Part shown: in pieces, positions 34,786 to 48,000 of the stretch
Layout of the letters: each line of letters opens with the position of its first letter
Position numbering within the stretch: position 1 is the stretch's first letter
Source: Magnaporthiopsis rhizophila
Taxonomy: Eukaryota; Ascomycota; Sordariomycetes; Magnaporthales; Magnaporthaceae
Length of the DNA stretch: 64,000 bases
Assembly (NCBI GenBank): GCA_003049465.1
Contig: PYSS01000001.1
Coordinates: 1 to 64,000 of the forward strand
Direction: 5' to 3'
Notes under the pieces: generated by a model
What the model saw: only the letters and a program-made list of their open reading frames with translations
What the model was told of the DNA's origin: nothing
The model's database searches: none
Position numbers and translations under genes: made by a program

Positions 34786-35009
34786 AAAGTCCTATTATTA
34801 TGCACAAGGAGGAAGGAATCTATCTGCCTAAGGAAGGGCAAAGGACTGCCCTTTTATCTGCGCGGAGGCGATCGCCCGAAAGGCGATCTGCCGCTCTAGC
34901 CGCACAGGCCGGTTGGCCCGTGCGGGATCCAAAAGGGCCCAAAGGGTCCCTCCATTCCGTCCTCCTTTTCCGGATCGCACGCGCACAGAATGCCTATTCC
35001 GACAATATT

Positions 35010-35720
35010 TCTGTTTTTTGCAAATTATGGATGGAATTTATATATAAAAATAAAACCAAAATAAAAATAATAACCTATTAATATACAGGCAAAAGAAAAA
35101 AATTAATATAATATAATTATAATAACGAATAAGATACAAAAGGTGTGGAACTACGTAAAAGCTGTAGCAAATACCAGCAGAAAAAGGTACAAAAAAACAG
35201 CCAATCGTTGTCGAGCCGATACCGGAACGTTTAAAAAGGAAAATTTTGTTTGGATTAGCACAAAAAATATAAGCACGTTTAGGCTAATAAATAAATTTAG
35301 CGAAAAGTAGATAGGTTTTTTTCCAGTTACAAAGGTATATTTTAGGGTTTTAACTGTTAAACTATTAGTATAATATAATTTGTTTCCCATTTTTTTATAT
35401 ATTTTTAATCCAAAAGGAAAACCCAGGCCTACAGGGGCAAAAAAAATTAAGTAAGGAATATAATAAGCGGGCCACCGGCGCAATCCTGGGGGAAAATACC
35501 AATAACCCAAATAAAAAACCGGTAAAAAAATGGCATTTTAATAGCATTTTTAATTTTAAAAAAATGGATAATAAATTATAATATAGGGTTAAATGGCTGG
35601 TATTTTATAAACCGATATAATAGTTAAATACCGATTTAAAAAGGGCAGATTAGGCAATTAAAGATTTTTATACCAAATATTTTAATAAATCAGGCCCACC
35701 GGAATGGTGGCAGAACCCAG
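35010..35720 (+). pseudogene. Chromovirus C integrase C-terminus and chromodomain
   Basis: The frame continues from before the family-B insertion: GIFLFFANYGWN, then VWISTKNISTFRLINKFSEK, the conserved block after the integrase core, then YRVKWLVFYKP and AIKDFYTKYFNKPGPPEWW at about 35590-35705, a chromodomain and its C-terminal tail. The order matches Ty3/gypsy chromoviruses. No LTR of this element was recognised to the right. Confidence 0.78.
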
Positions 35721-35750
35721 GCAATATACCGGTACGTAACCTGGGCACTG

Positions 35751-36849
35751 CCAGCTTGGTGCAACAGATAAAGGAGAAAGCTGTAGCATAATATAGATCA
35801 AAGGGCAGGCCTAAACAAAAATAAGGCCCAAAATAATAATAATAATAATAATATAGGGCAATACAAATATAAAAGAGGTAAAAATATGGAAAAGAATAAA
35901 TGGGTATTTGAGGCAAGTCAGCTTTGAACCAAAAAAACCCTAATTATCCATTTTTTGTTAAGGCGTGCGCCAGTAATTTACCGGGAAAACCAAAGTAAAA
36001 AGAAAATAAAGTACCGAAAAAACGCCGAGGAATAACCGTTATAAAATTATGCGGCAAAATTAATAATATAGCTGCAAAAATGGCCGGTTAATCGAGCGCG
36101 ATGCTATTGAAACGTTTTGTTAATATTCCGGATATTAGCTTTTTTTTGTTTAATTTTAGTTATTGCTACCGCCTGGCGGAATGCTGCTGTTTATATATTA
36201 ATAAGGTTAGTAATATATATATTATAAATAATGATAAGCTCGGTTTTAAAGGCGGCTTTGGCGCCGACCCAGGCGTTATACCCAGGGTTGCTGGTGCAAA
36301 ACCGCAGCTAAAAAAAAATAAGTTATATATGCGCCGATAAAAAAACGATAGGGAAATAATATATTAGGTTTAAAATATTCCATTATTTAGGATCCAAATA
36401 AGCGCAATGCGGTATTAAGCTTTAGCAAAAAGCGGTTAAAGCCGCGCAATACAAAAAAATAATAGCATCAAAAGCTTTGGCTTATAAAAGCAAATTAGTA
36501 ACAAAATATAACAGCGGAATAATAGCGGGTTATATATATTTCGGTTTTTTAATAAGCCGGTTTGGCAATGGGTATTTTGGATATATATTTTGGTATTAAT
36601 AAAAATATTAATAAATTTGATAATGGTTTAGGCCGCAGCAATCCGGCATCGGTCCGGAAAAATAAAATAATAATTATTATTGGTGCCTGCCGGTGTATTA
36701 TTAAAAAGGAACTAATAACCTTTAAAAAAAAAGCTTATTGTTATTTTTTATCCATACGATCTTAATAATACTAATTAGCTTGATAAAATTGTAAAAGTTG
36801 CCCTTTATTAAAGTTACAGCTTAGGAAACGAAATATTAGTGAAAAAAAC
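35751..36849. other. AT-rich sequence of unknown origin, left of E6
   Basis: Together with 44081-44927 this formed one stretch of about 1.9 kb before E6 inserted (duplication AAAAC). It holds an AAT microsatellite near 35837-35861. I find no domain I recognise in any frame. It could be the 3' end of chromovirus C or a decayed unrelated element. Confidence 0.5.
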
Positions 36850-37310
36850 TGTTACAAACGGTTCTCTGCTCCTAGGGTAGGGTACGCTAGGAAAGGTGCT
36901 GAGCAGTATGATCTTCACAAGGTCGCTTATACTGGGGAACTGGAATAATAACAAAGGTTTCGATTATTTGCCCAAAGGATTACCTTGGAGCTAATTTAGG
37001 TTAACTGATACCGAGGCCTTAGTCAAGGCTATTTAACATGGTAAAAAACCTTTGCTTTATATACCCGCAACCTTTCCATATTATATCTGTGCTATATCTG
37101 TTATATTATATAACGAATATATCACTGTGCTATATCTGTTATATCACATAACAGATATATTACCCGTGCTTAAATAAATGCCTAGTTACATAACTTTTTC
37201 CTAGCTTGGCCTTATTTATATAGCCCCTGGCCTTTATAAGTGCGGGGTAAAAGCGTTCTGCTGGGGGTTAACCCCAGCCCTTCTGCCCCTTGCCAGTTAT
37301 GGCTATAATA
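36850..37310 (-). repeat. 3' LTR of E6
   Basis: It begins TGTTACAAACGG and ends CTATAATA, followed by CCAGGTTTTCCC. Two tandem palindromes of 37 bp lie at 37089-37125 and 37127-37163. Confidence 0.92.
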
Positions 37311-37520
37311 CCAGGTTTTCCCTTTTAAGCCAAATTCTTTTGGCCAAAACCTGCAGCCCTATCCTTCTATTAATAATAAATATTTTTCTTTTTTCACCAT
37401 TTTCCATGCCTTTTTTTTAATAATATATTTGGTTAGGTATAAAAACAAAAAGCTGTTAACGCGCAATCCACCGTTCGCTATAATAACCTGCTTGCCGTCC
37501 TTTTATCATTTTTTACCGAA

Positions 37521-37974
37521 ATACTTTTTTGTTTTGCTTATGAAGCGCTAAGATTTGCGCACTGCGCTATATCTTTCCGCAACTTTTTTAGGTGCGTTAA
37601 ATGCATTTGTTAAAAGCATTTTTGGTGCAACGTGCTAAATTTTTTTTTATTCCAATTTAAAAAATTTAGTTATTAATATTTCAAAATAAAAGCTAAGTTG
37701 GAAGCAGTAAAGGAGGAGCGCTATTGTGCTAATGCTAAGGTCAAACATTTGCGCAAATAAAAAAAAATGTGGTTTAAAAGAAAAATGCATGCAATTTGTC
37801 GCAAAATTAATAATATAAAAAAACTAAAGCAGGTTGAGCGGGAAAAGGCCGATAAAGCGGCCGCACAAACCTCCGCCGCGCTTTTTAACTTGCTAGCCCC
37901 CGATTTTCCTCCGTTATTTCCGAGCTAAGCCAATTATAGGATTAACCCTAATTTTAATTTGCTAGCTTTATTTT
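37521..37974 (+). pseudogene. Antisense accessory ORF of E6, five of six cysteines preserved
   Basis: From 37521 (ATA at the place of the E0 ATG) one frame runs to 37974 with only a few stops. Cys codons stand at 37530, 37563, 37593, 37602 and 37626, and a Tyr (TAT) stands at the second position, 37539. The spacing is C-x2-(Y)-x7-C-x9-C-x2-C-x7-C, followed by NVL. Then come KEERYCANAKVKHLRK, INNIKKLKQVEREKADKAAA, and the tail APDFPPLFPS...INPNFNLLALF. This is the clearest example of the cysteine cluster. The role is unknown; GAL4-type clusters of fungi have nearly the same spacing. Confidence 0.8.
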
Positions 37975-38059
37975 AATTAAATAAATTATTTTGGTACGGG
38001 TGTTCCAAACCGAAATTCGAGTTCCGGCACTGGTATTAATTTTTTATTAAAGGTTTTCC

Positions 38060-41000
38060 GCCAATATTTCTTAAAAACTTTTGGTGCATCTTTTAAGTTT
38101 GTTTTTTTTTCCCAAATATTTTTTTTAATTCCGTACCCTGCCCATTTAATTAAATAATGCTTAATTCTATTAATAGTTTTTTTATCCAGGATTTTTTCGA
38201 TTTCGTACTTTTATTTTGGGTCGATTTTTATTAATTTGTTATTTTTAAACCCTGGTAATACTGGTTTAAACAAATCGATATAAAAAACCGGATAATTATA
38301 CATAATTGGTGGTAATTAAAATTTGTAATTAATATCGGAAACCTTCCTTAAAATTTTAAACGGTCCCAATTTTTTATAATTTAATTTATTGCTTAATTGT
38401 TTTGTTTTGATATTATATCGAAAAAGATAAATACTATCCCCTTTTTTAAAAATCGGTTTTTTAATCCTTTTTTTGTTGGCTTGCATAAACATGCATTATT
38501 ATAATTCCTTTAGCTTTACCTGGAGATTTTTATACAGCTTGGTAAATTTTTTTACCTATATTTCTGCTGCTAAAATATATGGTCCTGCCCTGGATTTTTT
38601 ATATACCGTAAATATATACCCGTAATTTGTATAAAACGGTATGGTTCCCGTACTTTTGTGCATTAAACTGTTATATACAAACTGTGCTATAAAAAATAAT
38701 TATACCCAATTATTTTATTTATAATTAATAAAATAATATAAATACTATTCCATAATTTGGTTTGTTCGTTCCGTTTATTTATCCGTTTAAGGATAATAAG
38801 CTGTGAAAAAGGCATATTTCGCGCCTAAATTTACTATAAGCTATCTCCAAAATTTGCTATTAAACAGCTTGTTTCGGTCCAAAATTATACATTTTAATAT
38901 TCCGTATTCCGCAATCATATTCCGGATAAAAATATAGGTTAGGTTTATAACTTTTGCATTTTTCTTAAACGGTAAATATATAGCATATTTGGTAAATCGG
39001 TCGATTATTACCATAATACTATTATATTGGACATTTATAAAGGGTTTTTTTAATTTGGGTAGCCTTATAACGAAATCCGCCGTAATTTTTTGCCATACTT
39101 TGTTAAATACTGGTAAAAGTTATAATAATCTATAAAATTTGTGCCTGCTGGCTTTATTTTTTGCATAATCCTTGCAATTTTTAATTGCATTTTTTATTTT
39201 GGCATAAATTCCTGTAAACCTGTAATATTGCCGAAGCTTTTTCCAGGTTTTAGCAATCCCCTGGTATTTATTAATCATCTGGTTATAAATTTGCTGGATT
39301 TTTTCTGGGGTTTAGCTTTTTTGTTAAATTATTTTAACCAATGCCTATTGCGCTAAAATCAGGGATCTGTTTGGTTTTTTGGCCAAAAATGCGCATATTT
39401 CTGGTAATATATCCACCTAATAATTTAATCAACGGTTTAAAGCATCCGCTTGGCCGTTTTTTAACCCTTTTTTAACCTTAATTCAAAAATTATAATTTTA
39501 AAAAAATTAATTTTATCGGATTTGTTTTTTGTTTAGTATTTAGCTGGTGGTAAATTGTGACAGGTTTTTGTGATTGGTATATATCACAATTTGGTAATTA
39601 GATTTGCATAAATACATTTTTCATTTTTCCAAAGCTTTAATAATAATAAAAAGCTTTTTGTTATAAATTTGATAATTTAGCTTAGGTTTATTCAGCTTTT
39701 GCAAAAAAAATGCGCAAAAGTGCAACCTTTTTTAATCGTTTCGCTATCCCAGCTATTTTCTAATAGCAAAATTTAATGCATTAATTTCGATTTTAAAGGG
39801 TTTTTCTGGGTTTAGTATTGCTAATATCGGTGTTTAAATAATAGCTTTTTTTAATAATTTAAAAGCTATTTATTTTTATATTTCCTAATAAATTTGGGTG
39901 TTATTTTTGGTAAAATCTGTAAATAATATAACCTTTTTGCTAAAATTTCGGATAAACCTTCGGTAAAAGTTCAAAAATTTTAGAAAACCTTGTACTTTTT
40001 TAACCGTAATAAATACAGGCCAGTTTTTTATCGCCTGTATTTTTTTGGGTTCCATCCGGATTTTTCCTTATTTAATAACAAATCCGAAAAAAACTATCTC
40101 CAGGAAATGCTATATACATTTATCCGGATTAACCAAAAGCTTTATATTTTGCAATTTTTGCAATATTTTATGCATATATTGTTTGTATTTTTCCAGCATT
40201 TTTAAAAAGATTAAAATATTATCCAAATATGCAAAAGCAAAAATATCGAGATACTTTTGTAATATATGGTTAATTATTCGCTAAAATATGGCTGGTGCAT
40301 TGGTAAGCCCGAAAATTATTACCAGTAATTCGAAAATTCCAAGCTTGGTTCGAAAAGCGGTTTTCCATTTATCTCCCTTTTTAATCTTTAGCAGGCCGTA
40401 TACCTTGTATAAATTTAAGGCTGTAAATCACCGGCTTTTTCCGAGCCTATTTTTAAGTTTGTCAATTAAAAATAAAGGATACCGATCCTTTATTATTTTT
40501 TAATTTAACGGACGGTAATCGATATATATCCGTTTTTTCCCGTTTTTTTTGGGAACAAATAAAATTCCGTATTTTATAAGAAAATTAAAAGGTTTGGTAA
40601 TTCCTTTTCTGATTTCTTCCTTTAATTATTTTTATAACAGTTTTTTTTATCAAGGGTTTAATTAATATAGCTTTTGATATTTAAGCTATACTTTTGGTTT
40701 AAGTTTGATTTTATGGTTAAACGGTCCGTATTCCGGTAATACCATTTTCAAATTTTTTTGGAACAATTTCCACTATTTATGGTATTTTTTAGGGATATTT
40801 TTAAATCTATCCTTAATAATTTTTTGTTTATCGGGCCTGTTTACGTCCGTATTTATTAGTATTTCGGTTAGTGCGGTTTGCCAGGGCTGATTATTATATC
40901 CTGCCGCTATTGCGGTTACCCTTTCTGGCATCCGATCTTTATTATCCGGGGCTTATAATTATTGGGCTTTTTTACTAATTAATAATAATTTTTTTTATTG

Positions 41001-43560
41001 GATTTGTTCGGTAACCCAATTTATTAAAGGGTTATATTTTTTAAATTATAAAAAGCTTAAAATTAGGTTTTTTTTTCCCGTATTTATAATATTTAAGGTT
41101 ATTTTGCAAATTTTTCCTAAAAATTAAAATTTAAATTAATCAATTTTAATATTGATCTTTCCTTTATTAAATATAATTGGCTTTTATTTTATTATTATAA
41201 GGTTATATAGTTTTTTTTTTTAATATATCGGAATATTGTACCTTTTTATTACTTTTAGCGAAAAATAATTTTTTTGGGCTCCGCAATCGATTATAATTTT
41301 TATTTTTTGCCTTTTTCAATATATTATTATCCTAATATGCTTATACTGGTTAATAATTGTTATTGTTAGGGATCTTGCTGTTATTACCCTATTTGTGCCC
41401 TATTTTTGGGTAAACTTTTTAGTTTTTTGCTTAAAGCATTTATTTCCGGGCTTCGATTATTTTTATCGATCGAGCAAACCCATCCATCCAGGCTTTTATT
41501 TTTTTTTTTATATATATTTTGCATTCCGGTTTTCCGCACATCTGGTATATCAGGATTCCTGTTAGGCATATTATAAAATACACTAATAATAGCTCGAAAA
41601 TTGCTGCAAGGTTTTTGTAACCCATTTTTGCCATTCACCATTTTGGAAATTAGTATTTTTATCATAAATATTGCACTAATTTTTTTCCCTTTTTTTGTGG
41701 GAAAAAATCGTGCTTTAGTTTTTTAGCCATATGCCACCGGTAATTATTATATAAGCATTTGGCCCAAAAAAATTTATTATAATAGCCCGCATTAGGATCC
41801 ATATTTTTATAATTTAATACATATAGCCGCACTAACTGCTAATCCAGGTTCGGAATATTTTCGAATAGTGCCCCGTAATAAATAACCGATTGGTTATTTT
41901 TTAACTAATTTAAAAGCTTTTTTTTATTGTTTTGCGCCGGTTTTTTGCGTATCAAACCATTAATAGGTTTGGGTTAATCCCAAAATTATCGGTTTGTTTC
42001 CAGGAATTTAAATAAGGTATACGTTTTTTATATTTCTTTTTTGGTTATAAAGGATTATTTTCCCATATTAATTAGTTGCTAATCAAATTTTTACTGGAGT
42101 TTTTTAAAATTAACAATATATTGCTATTATTATTTGTTAAATTTTTTATTGCTGGAGTTTATTTCTGTGGTTTTTCCAAGTATTATTAGGGTTAATTTTT
42201 TTTCCTGGGCTTATATTAAATATGTTTGGCCCAAAAACGGTTTTATTTTTGCATTTATATTTAAGTTTTCCTCAAAACCGTTAATTAAAATATCCAATAT
42301 ACTTTTATATTAAGCTAGCTTTTTAAATTTTTCCGAAACGTGCACTATTATATTGTTTTTTTTTTCGGATATTATAGGATCGGTACTTATCCCAACTTTT
42401 TTTTGGTTACCGAACCGGGGTTGGTTAATTTGTTATATTATAACAATTTATTATTTTGGGTAATACCCTGTGGTATTTTTATCGAAGCAATAAATTATAC
42501 AATTTTATCAAAATAATAAATTTAGCTAAACGATGCTCCGGAATATAGGCTTTTTTTTTGCTTATTGTGTTATTTTGGATAAGTTCGAAATTATGGGTTC
42601 GTTTTTTTTTTGCACGTTTTTTCGGCAAAGGACAGCCATTTGTCGGTTTTTTTGCAAACAATCCTTTTTAATATATTTTTTTTTCCTATATTTAAAATAT
42701 TTTCCGTTTTTTGGATTTTTAAACCTGATATGCTTTTATTTTTTTTACTGGTGTATGGCTCCAGTACTAAAATTTATAAGTTCAGGATGTATACTATAAG
42801 CCGTGGATTATTGCTATTTTGCCTTTTTTTGGTTAACTTTATTATTTTGTGCTACTGGTTTGGTTTGCTGAACTTTTTTTTCGAAATAATATTTATATAG
42901 TTTGTTACTAATATAAATAACCGTAATAATATAATCGATAAAACTTTTAGGTTATTCCTGTTTAAATAATTCGTTTTTTATATTATTTTTTAATTTTTGG
43001 TAAAATTAGGTTATTTTGGTATCCTTTATTTAATTAAGCTTATTAACCAGTTATTAAAATTTGGAAATATAAATTAATATGGAGCTTTTCTGCCGGAGCT
43101 AAAATAATTCCCTTTCAGCCACCCATTTTTTGTCGATTTATCCGAAAACCTTCGCAACCTTTTCTCCAAACTTTTCAAAATTGGCAAATACCAGCTTGGT
43201 TTTTACCTTGGACTTATTGTGCCCCTTTAGGTAATCGAACCAAATAGATTCGAACCAGTCCTTAACTTTGCCATCCAGGTATATAGCCGTATAAGCAACT
43301 TTCTGTTTTTCTCGCTAAAAATGGTTTTAATAAAACAGAAAGTACCCTTTGCATTTAGTTAGGAATATTTTAATTTTGCTTTTCTTCCCATTATATTTGT
43401 TAGGCGAAAAAAATTTGTAAAATTTAACGGTAATATAAGGCTTAATTTAAGCTTTTTTAAATCTTTCGATTTCCGCAATAAAGGCTTGCACGGCCGCCAA
43501 AAAATCATTGTACAATTTGCCAGCAATAATAATATTTTCGGGTTTTTTGCCTGTGGTTGA
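38060..43560 (-). pseudogene. E6 gag-pol
   Basis: Read right to left: gag about 43560-43030; middle region about 42960-41384, including YQMCGKPECKIYIKKK-type sequence; protease about 41330-40700; RT about 40640-40000, where the plus strand carries the inverse of the FGLTN and RYPL boxes; RNase H about 39900-39480; integrase about 39470-38730; chromodomain about 38250-38060. Stops at former Trp and Gln codons are frequent. Domain order equals E1. Confidence 0.8.
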
Positions 43561-43614
43561 TATAATTGTTACTGCTTGTTACTTTTGGTAAATACTGAAC
43601 AGGATTAATCAAAA

Positions 43615-44075
43615 TATTACAAACGGTTTTTTGCTTTTAGGGTAAGGTATATTAGGAAAGGTGCTGAGCAGTATAATTTTCACAAAATTACTTGTGCTGG
43701 GGAACTGAAATAGTAATAAAAATTTCGATTATTTGCCCAAAGGGTTGCCTTGGAGCTAATTTAGGTTAATTAATACCGAGGCCTTAATCAAGGTTATCTA
43801 ATATGGTAAAACACCTTTGCCTTATATACCCGCAACCTTTTTATATTATATCTGTGCTATATTTGCTATATCATATAACGAACATATCACTGTGCTATAT
43901 CTGTTATGTCACATAGCAGATATATCACCCGTGCTTAGGTAAATGCCTAGTTACGTGACTTTTTCCTAGCTTGGCCTTACTCATGTGGCCCCTGGCTTTT
44001 ATGAGTGCGGGGTAAAGGCGTTCCGCTGGGGGTTAGCCCCAGCCCTTCTGCCCCCTGCCAGCTGTGGCCGTAACA
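43615..44075 (-). repeat. 5' LTR of E6
   Basis: It begins TATTACAAACGG and ends GGCCGTAACA, then the duplication AAAAC. The bases before it (GAACAGGATTAATCAAAA) are the leader seen beside every family-A 5' LTR; no TGG-type primer site is visible. Confidence 0.92.
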
Positions 44076-44080
44076 AAAAC

Positions 44081-44927
44081 CATATAAAAAGTATGGCAAA
44101 ATTAAAGCGGAGCATTGGCGCAACCCACCTTTTTATAAAACTTGGATAAAAAAATATTTGTTATAACTAATAGATATTCCGATCTTATTTCTGCCGCTAA
44201 TACGGGGGCAGGGGAATTTTATATCCTTAAAAGGGTCAAAAGCGCCCGCAATGCTGGTAATGCGACTGAAAAACCGGATATACGCCAAAATATGCATGCG
44301 AATGCAGCATATGCATAAAAAAACGCAAAAGGGAAAACCCCAGATAAAACCGGGCTTATTTTGGATTGGTGCTATTATATTGCTGGTAATAATAAGAAAA
44401 TAATAAAAGGGGCAGCGGGATATCGAAACGCAGGCAGAAAAGCGGGTAAATGCGAACGAAAATAAAACGAAACGATGCATAGTTAATATACCGATCGTGA
44501 AAAAAAAGGGAAAAAAAGAAAAAAAGAAACAAAGGCCCAAAAAAAGAAAAAAAAAGGAACAAAATAAAGCAACAAAAACGGAAGCATATAAAAATAAAGA
44601 ATAAAATAATGATTTTCCAATTGGAAAAGAGCACTTTATTACTAACAACAATGCGCCATAATGCTATGCAAATAGCGGTACAAAAACAGCAATATAACAC
44701 CACATAACAGTTTATACAAAGCAAATAATAGCGCAATATTAATTAGCAATTGGGAAACGCCTTACTATTAATACTAATACGCCGGGACACGACATAAATA
44801 ACAGCGCAATGCTGAAAACGCAATATTACATAATTGCCCAGCCAAACCCAAACGATAGCAAAATATAAGCGATAATATAGCATTAATTAGCAATTGGAAA
44901 ATTAATTGCGGTTTTAATAGGTAGTAC
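44081..44927. other. AT-rich sequence of unknown origin, right of E6
   Basis: This continues 35751-36849 across the E6 insertion. It includes a purine-rich run (44497-44562, nearly all A and G). The open frame on the minus strand here is composed mostly of Phe, Ile and Cys, as expected of the complement of a purine-rich tract, and is not taken as a gene. Confidence 0.5.
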
Positions 44928-45053
44928 TGTTACAAAACCAAGCCTGCACACCTGTATTTAGCCAATAATCCGCCGGCTCCTTACGGAGCTAGCGGACCTT
45001 CCTTCTTATGCAATAACAAATTTTCAACCTAGCACCCAGCTGCTGTGCCGTGA
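44928..45053 (-). mobile_element. Family-G LTR copy without target duplication
   Basis: This is the reverse complement of the 9216-9343 unit, 126 bp, from TGTTACAAAACC to GCCGTGATA. The flanks AGTAC and TATAG do not match. To its right E3 begins in mid-integrase, so it marks a breakpoint. Confidence 0.8.
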
Positions 45054-48000
45054 TATATAGGCCGTTTGGCCATGGATTTATTAGATTTTTTTAGGGGTTT
45101 ATTTCCTTTAAAATACGGTTTTTACCAGCACCTATTATATTAGAACCAAAGATTTATTTGGTTTTTATATTAGGATTATATGCATTTTTGGTGGCACTTT
45201 ATCCTTATGATCTGGCTAGCAGCTTTGGATATTTGCTTTTCCATTTTTCGAGCCTTTTTTATATTTAATCTGGAAATTATAATCCTGAAGGAATTAATTT
45301 CACCGGATTTATCGTTTATTTAAAATTTGGTAGGTGGTGAAGTATGCAAGGTTTTTATAATCCGTATAAATTATAACCTGGTGGTTGGTTTGGCACAAAT
45401 ATATCCTGCATTTTTCCAATATTTAAATAATAATTATAAGCTTTTTATTAGTGATTAAATAATATAACTTTGGTCCGTTAAATTTATATAATAAGAAGGT
45501 GTAAGGGTGCAACCTTTTATTATCATTTTATGGGCTAAATTAGGCTTTAATTGCAAAATTTAATATATTAATTATAATTTCGAAGGGATTTTCTGGGTTT
45601 GGTAAAGCCAATACTGGTTTTTATATTATAATTTCCTTTAATAAATTGAAAGCCTTTTATCTTTGCATCCCCCAATAGAACTGGGTGTTATCTTTGGTAA
45701 AATTTGTAAATAGAAGCGCTAATTTGCTAAAATCCTGGATAAACCGGCGATAAAAGTTCAAAAAACCCAAAAAGCCTCGTATTTCCTTAATATTGGTTGG
45801 TTTAGGCTATTTTTACCGCTTATACCTTTTTTGGTTTTATCCGTATTTATTCTCGTATAATTATATATTTTAAAAAGGTGATTTTTTATATATGTTATGC
45901 ATATTTTTCGGGTTTAACCAGGAGCTTCATATTTTGCAGCTTTCGCAGGACCTTATATATATACTCCTTATATTTTTCCAATATTTTTGAAAAAATTAGG
46001 ATATTATCCAGATAAGCAAATGTATAAATATCCAAATATTTCCGTAATATATGGTTAATTATTTATTGGAATATGGCTGGTATATTAATAAACCCGAAGG
46101 TTATTATCAGCGATTTATATATGCCTAACCGGGTTTTAAAGGCGGTTTTCCATTTATTTATTTTTTCAATTTTTAGCAAAATATATATTTTGCGTAAATC
46201 CAAGGCTATAAACCATTTAGCTTTGCCCAGCCGGTTTTATAATTTATTAATAAAAGGCAAAGGATACCGATCCTTTAATATAGCCTTATTTAACGGACGG
46301 TAATCGATATATATCCGTTTTTTTTTCGTTTTTTTGGGGATAAATAATATCCTATATCCCATGAAAGAATCCGAAAATCGGATAATGCTTTATTTAGGTC
46401 TTCCGCAAATTATTCGCATAATAACTTTTGTTATTTAGGGTTTAACCGGTATAATTTCTAATAATTAAATTATACTCCGGGTTTAAGCTTCATTTTATAA
46501 TCGAATAATTCATATTTTGGGAATATTATTTCCAAATCCTTTTAAAATAGCCTTCAATATGTATAATACTTTTTGGCAATACTTTTTAAATATTAACATG
46601 CTTATTTATTAGGCAGATTATAACCTTGATTGCAATTCCTGGTTATTTTTATTCTTTAATTCTCGATTTTGGTTATACTCCCTTTTGGGTTATGATTTTG
46701 GTTATAATTTCCCTTATAATATTACCCTTTTTTGGGGGTATTTTGCTATTATGGCCAATATTGCCTAATAATTGCAAATTTATTAATATAATTTGCCAGG
46801 ATTAATTATCAAATCCTACTATTATTATAACAATCCTGTCTGGCCTTTATTTTTTATTATTCGGGGTTTATAGCTATTGGGCTTTTCCGGTTGCTAATAA
46901 TAACTTCCTTTATTAAATTTCTTCCAAAACCCAGTTTATTAGGAGATTATATTCCTTAAACCAGGGGAAATCCAAAATTAGGTCTTTTCCACTTATATTT
47001 ATAATATTTAGAATAATCTTACAAATTTTTCCTAATAATTTGAACCTGAATCAATTTATTTCCGAATCGATTATTTTACCGTTATAAATAATTGGTTCTT
47101 TTTCCACAGTTCCAAAATTATATAGCTATTATTTTTATTATATCGGTATGCTGTATTTTATTATTATTTCTGGTACAAAATAATTTTTGTTAAACCCGCA
47201 GTTAATTATTACCATCAATTATTATCCCTGCCATTTAACCATTTTCCTAATATAAAGCAAATAACTGGCCATAATTTTTGCTAGGGTCCTTTTGGTTCGT
47301 TTTTTTCGTCCAGTCCGGGCCCTTTTTCCAGTTGGATTTTCTAATTTTTAGCTTATACTGATAGCCGGGGTAAGCGTATCCAATCTGCCAATTTCTGGCT
47401 TTCTTTTTTATATGAATTTTGCATTCTGCCTTTTTATAAACATAATAGGGAAACAATTTTACTATATATATTATAGGGGATTTGCATACTAAGGCGAATA
47501 TAGCTATCCTTTTAATATAATTCCGTGATATAATTTACTATTTAGGCAATTACCACTCCTGCTTTGGCAGGTTTCGGGGCTTTCCATTACCTTTATACAA
47601 AAACCAGTTATTTTTCAATTTTTTGGGCAAATGGTTATTATAAGCATTATATAAACACTTTGCCCAAAAAATGCCCGTATACCCTGGGTTATTTATTACT
47701 ATATTTTTGTGGTCCTTTTCGACTATATGGATTTGATAGTATAGGAACGGGTCGTCCTTCCAATACCGTATTTGGTGCATATTTTTTCCATAATAAATAA
47801 CGGTTTAATTTTTTCGGCCCCAGTCCAGGCGCTATCCGTTATTTCCTATTATAAATACCCTGCGGTACAATTTGCAATTTCCTGGTCCTTTTAAATTATT
47901 AGGCTATATTTTAAATAACGAATAAGCTGGTACCTTATAAGTATAAGTATAAATCCCTCGATTGGGTACCTTGTCCTGGTTTTCGAGCATGTTATATATT

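Larger units (their letters stand above)
29369..35004 (-). mobile_element. Family-B solo LTR split by a copia element, TSD ATATT
   Basis: The left piece (29369-29453) begins TATTAGCAGG, equal to TGTTGGCAGG with G-to-A changes. The right piece (34791-35004) ends ATTCCGACA. The 5-bp duplication ATATT flanks the whole (29364-29368, 35005-35009). Removing the copia element and one AAAGT restores a unit of about 300 bp like 60243-60541. Confidence 0.92.
36850..44075 (-). mobile_element. Full-length chromovirus E6 (family A, subgroup 1), TSD AAAAC
   Basis: LTRs of 461 bp lie at 36850-37310 and 43615-44075. The 5-bp duplication AAAAC (36845-36849, 44076-44080) is perfect. Total length is 7226 bp. 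Gag-pol is on the minus strand; the accessory ORF is on the plus strand next to the left (3') LTR. Confidence 0.95.

Noticed and set aside
34617..34841. Minus-strand frame across the right copia LTR
   Set aside because: It lies wholly in LTR sequence of copia H and family B and crosses their junction, so it cannot be an ancestral gene.
44133..44651. Open frame of 172 codons on the minus strand
   Set aside because: It is rich in Phe, Ile, Cys and Leu only because it is the complement of an A/G-rich tract. It has no motif and no homologous ORF in other copies.
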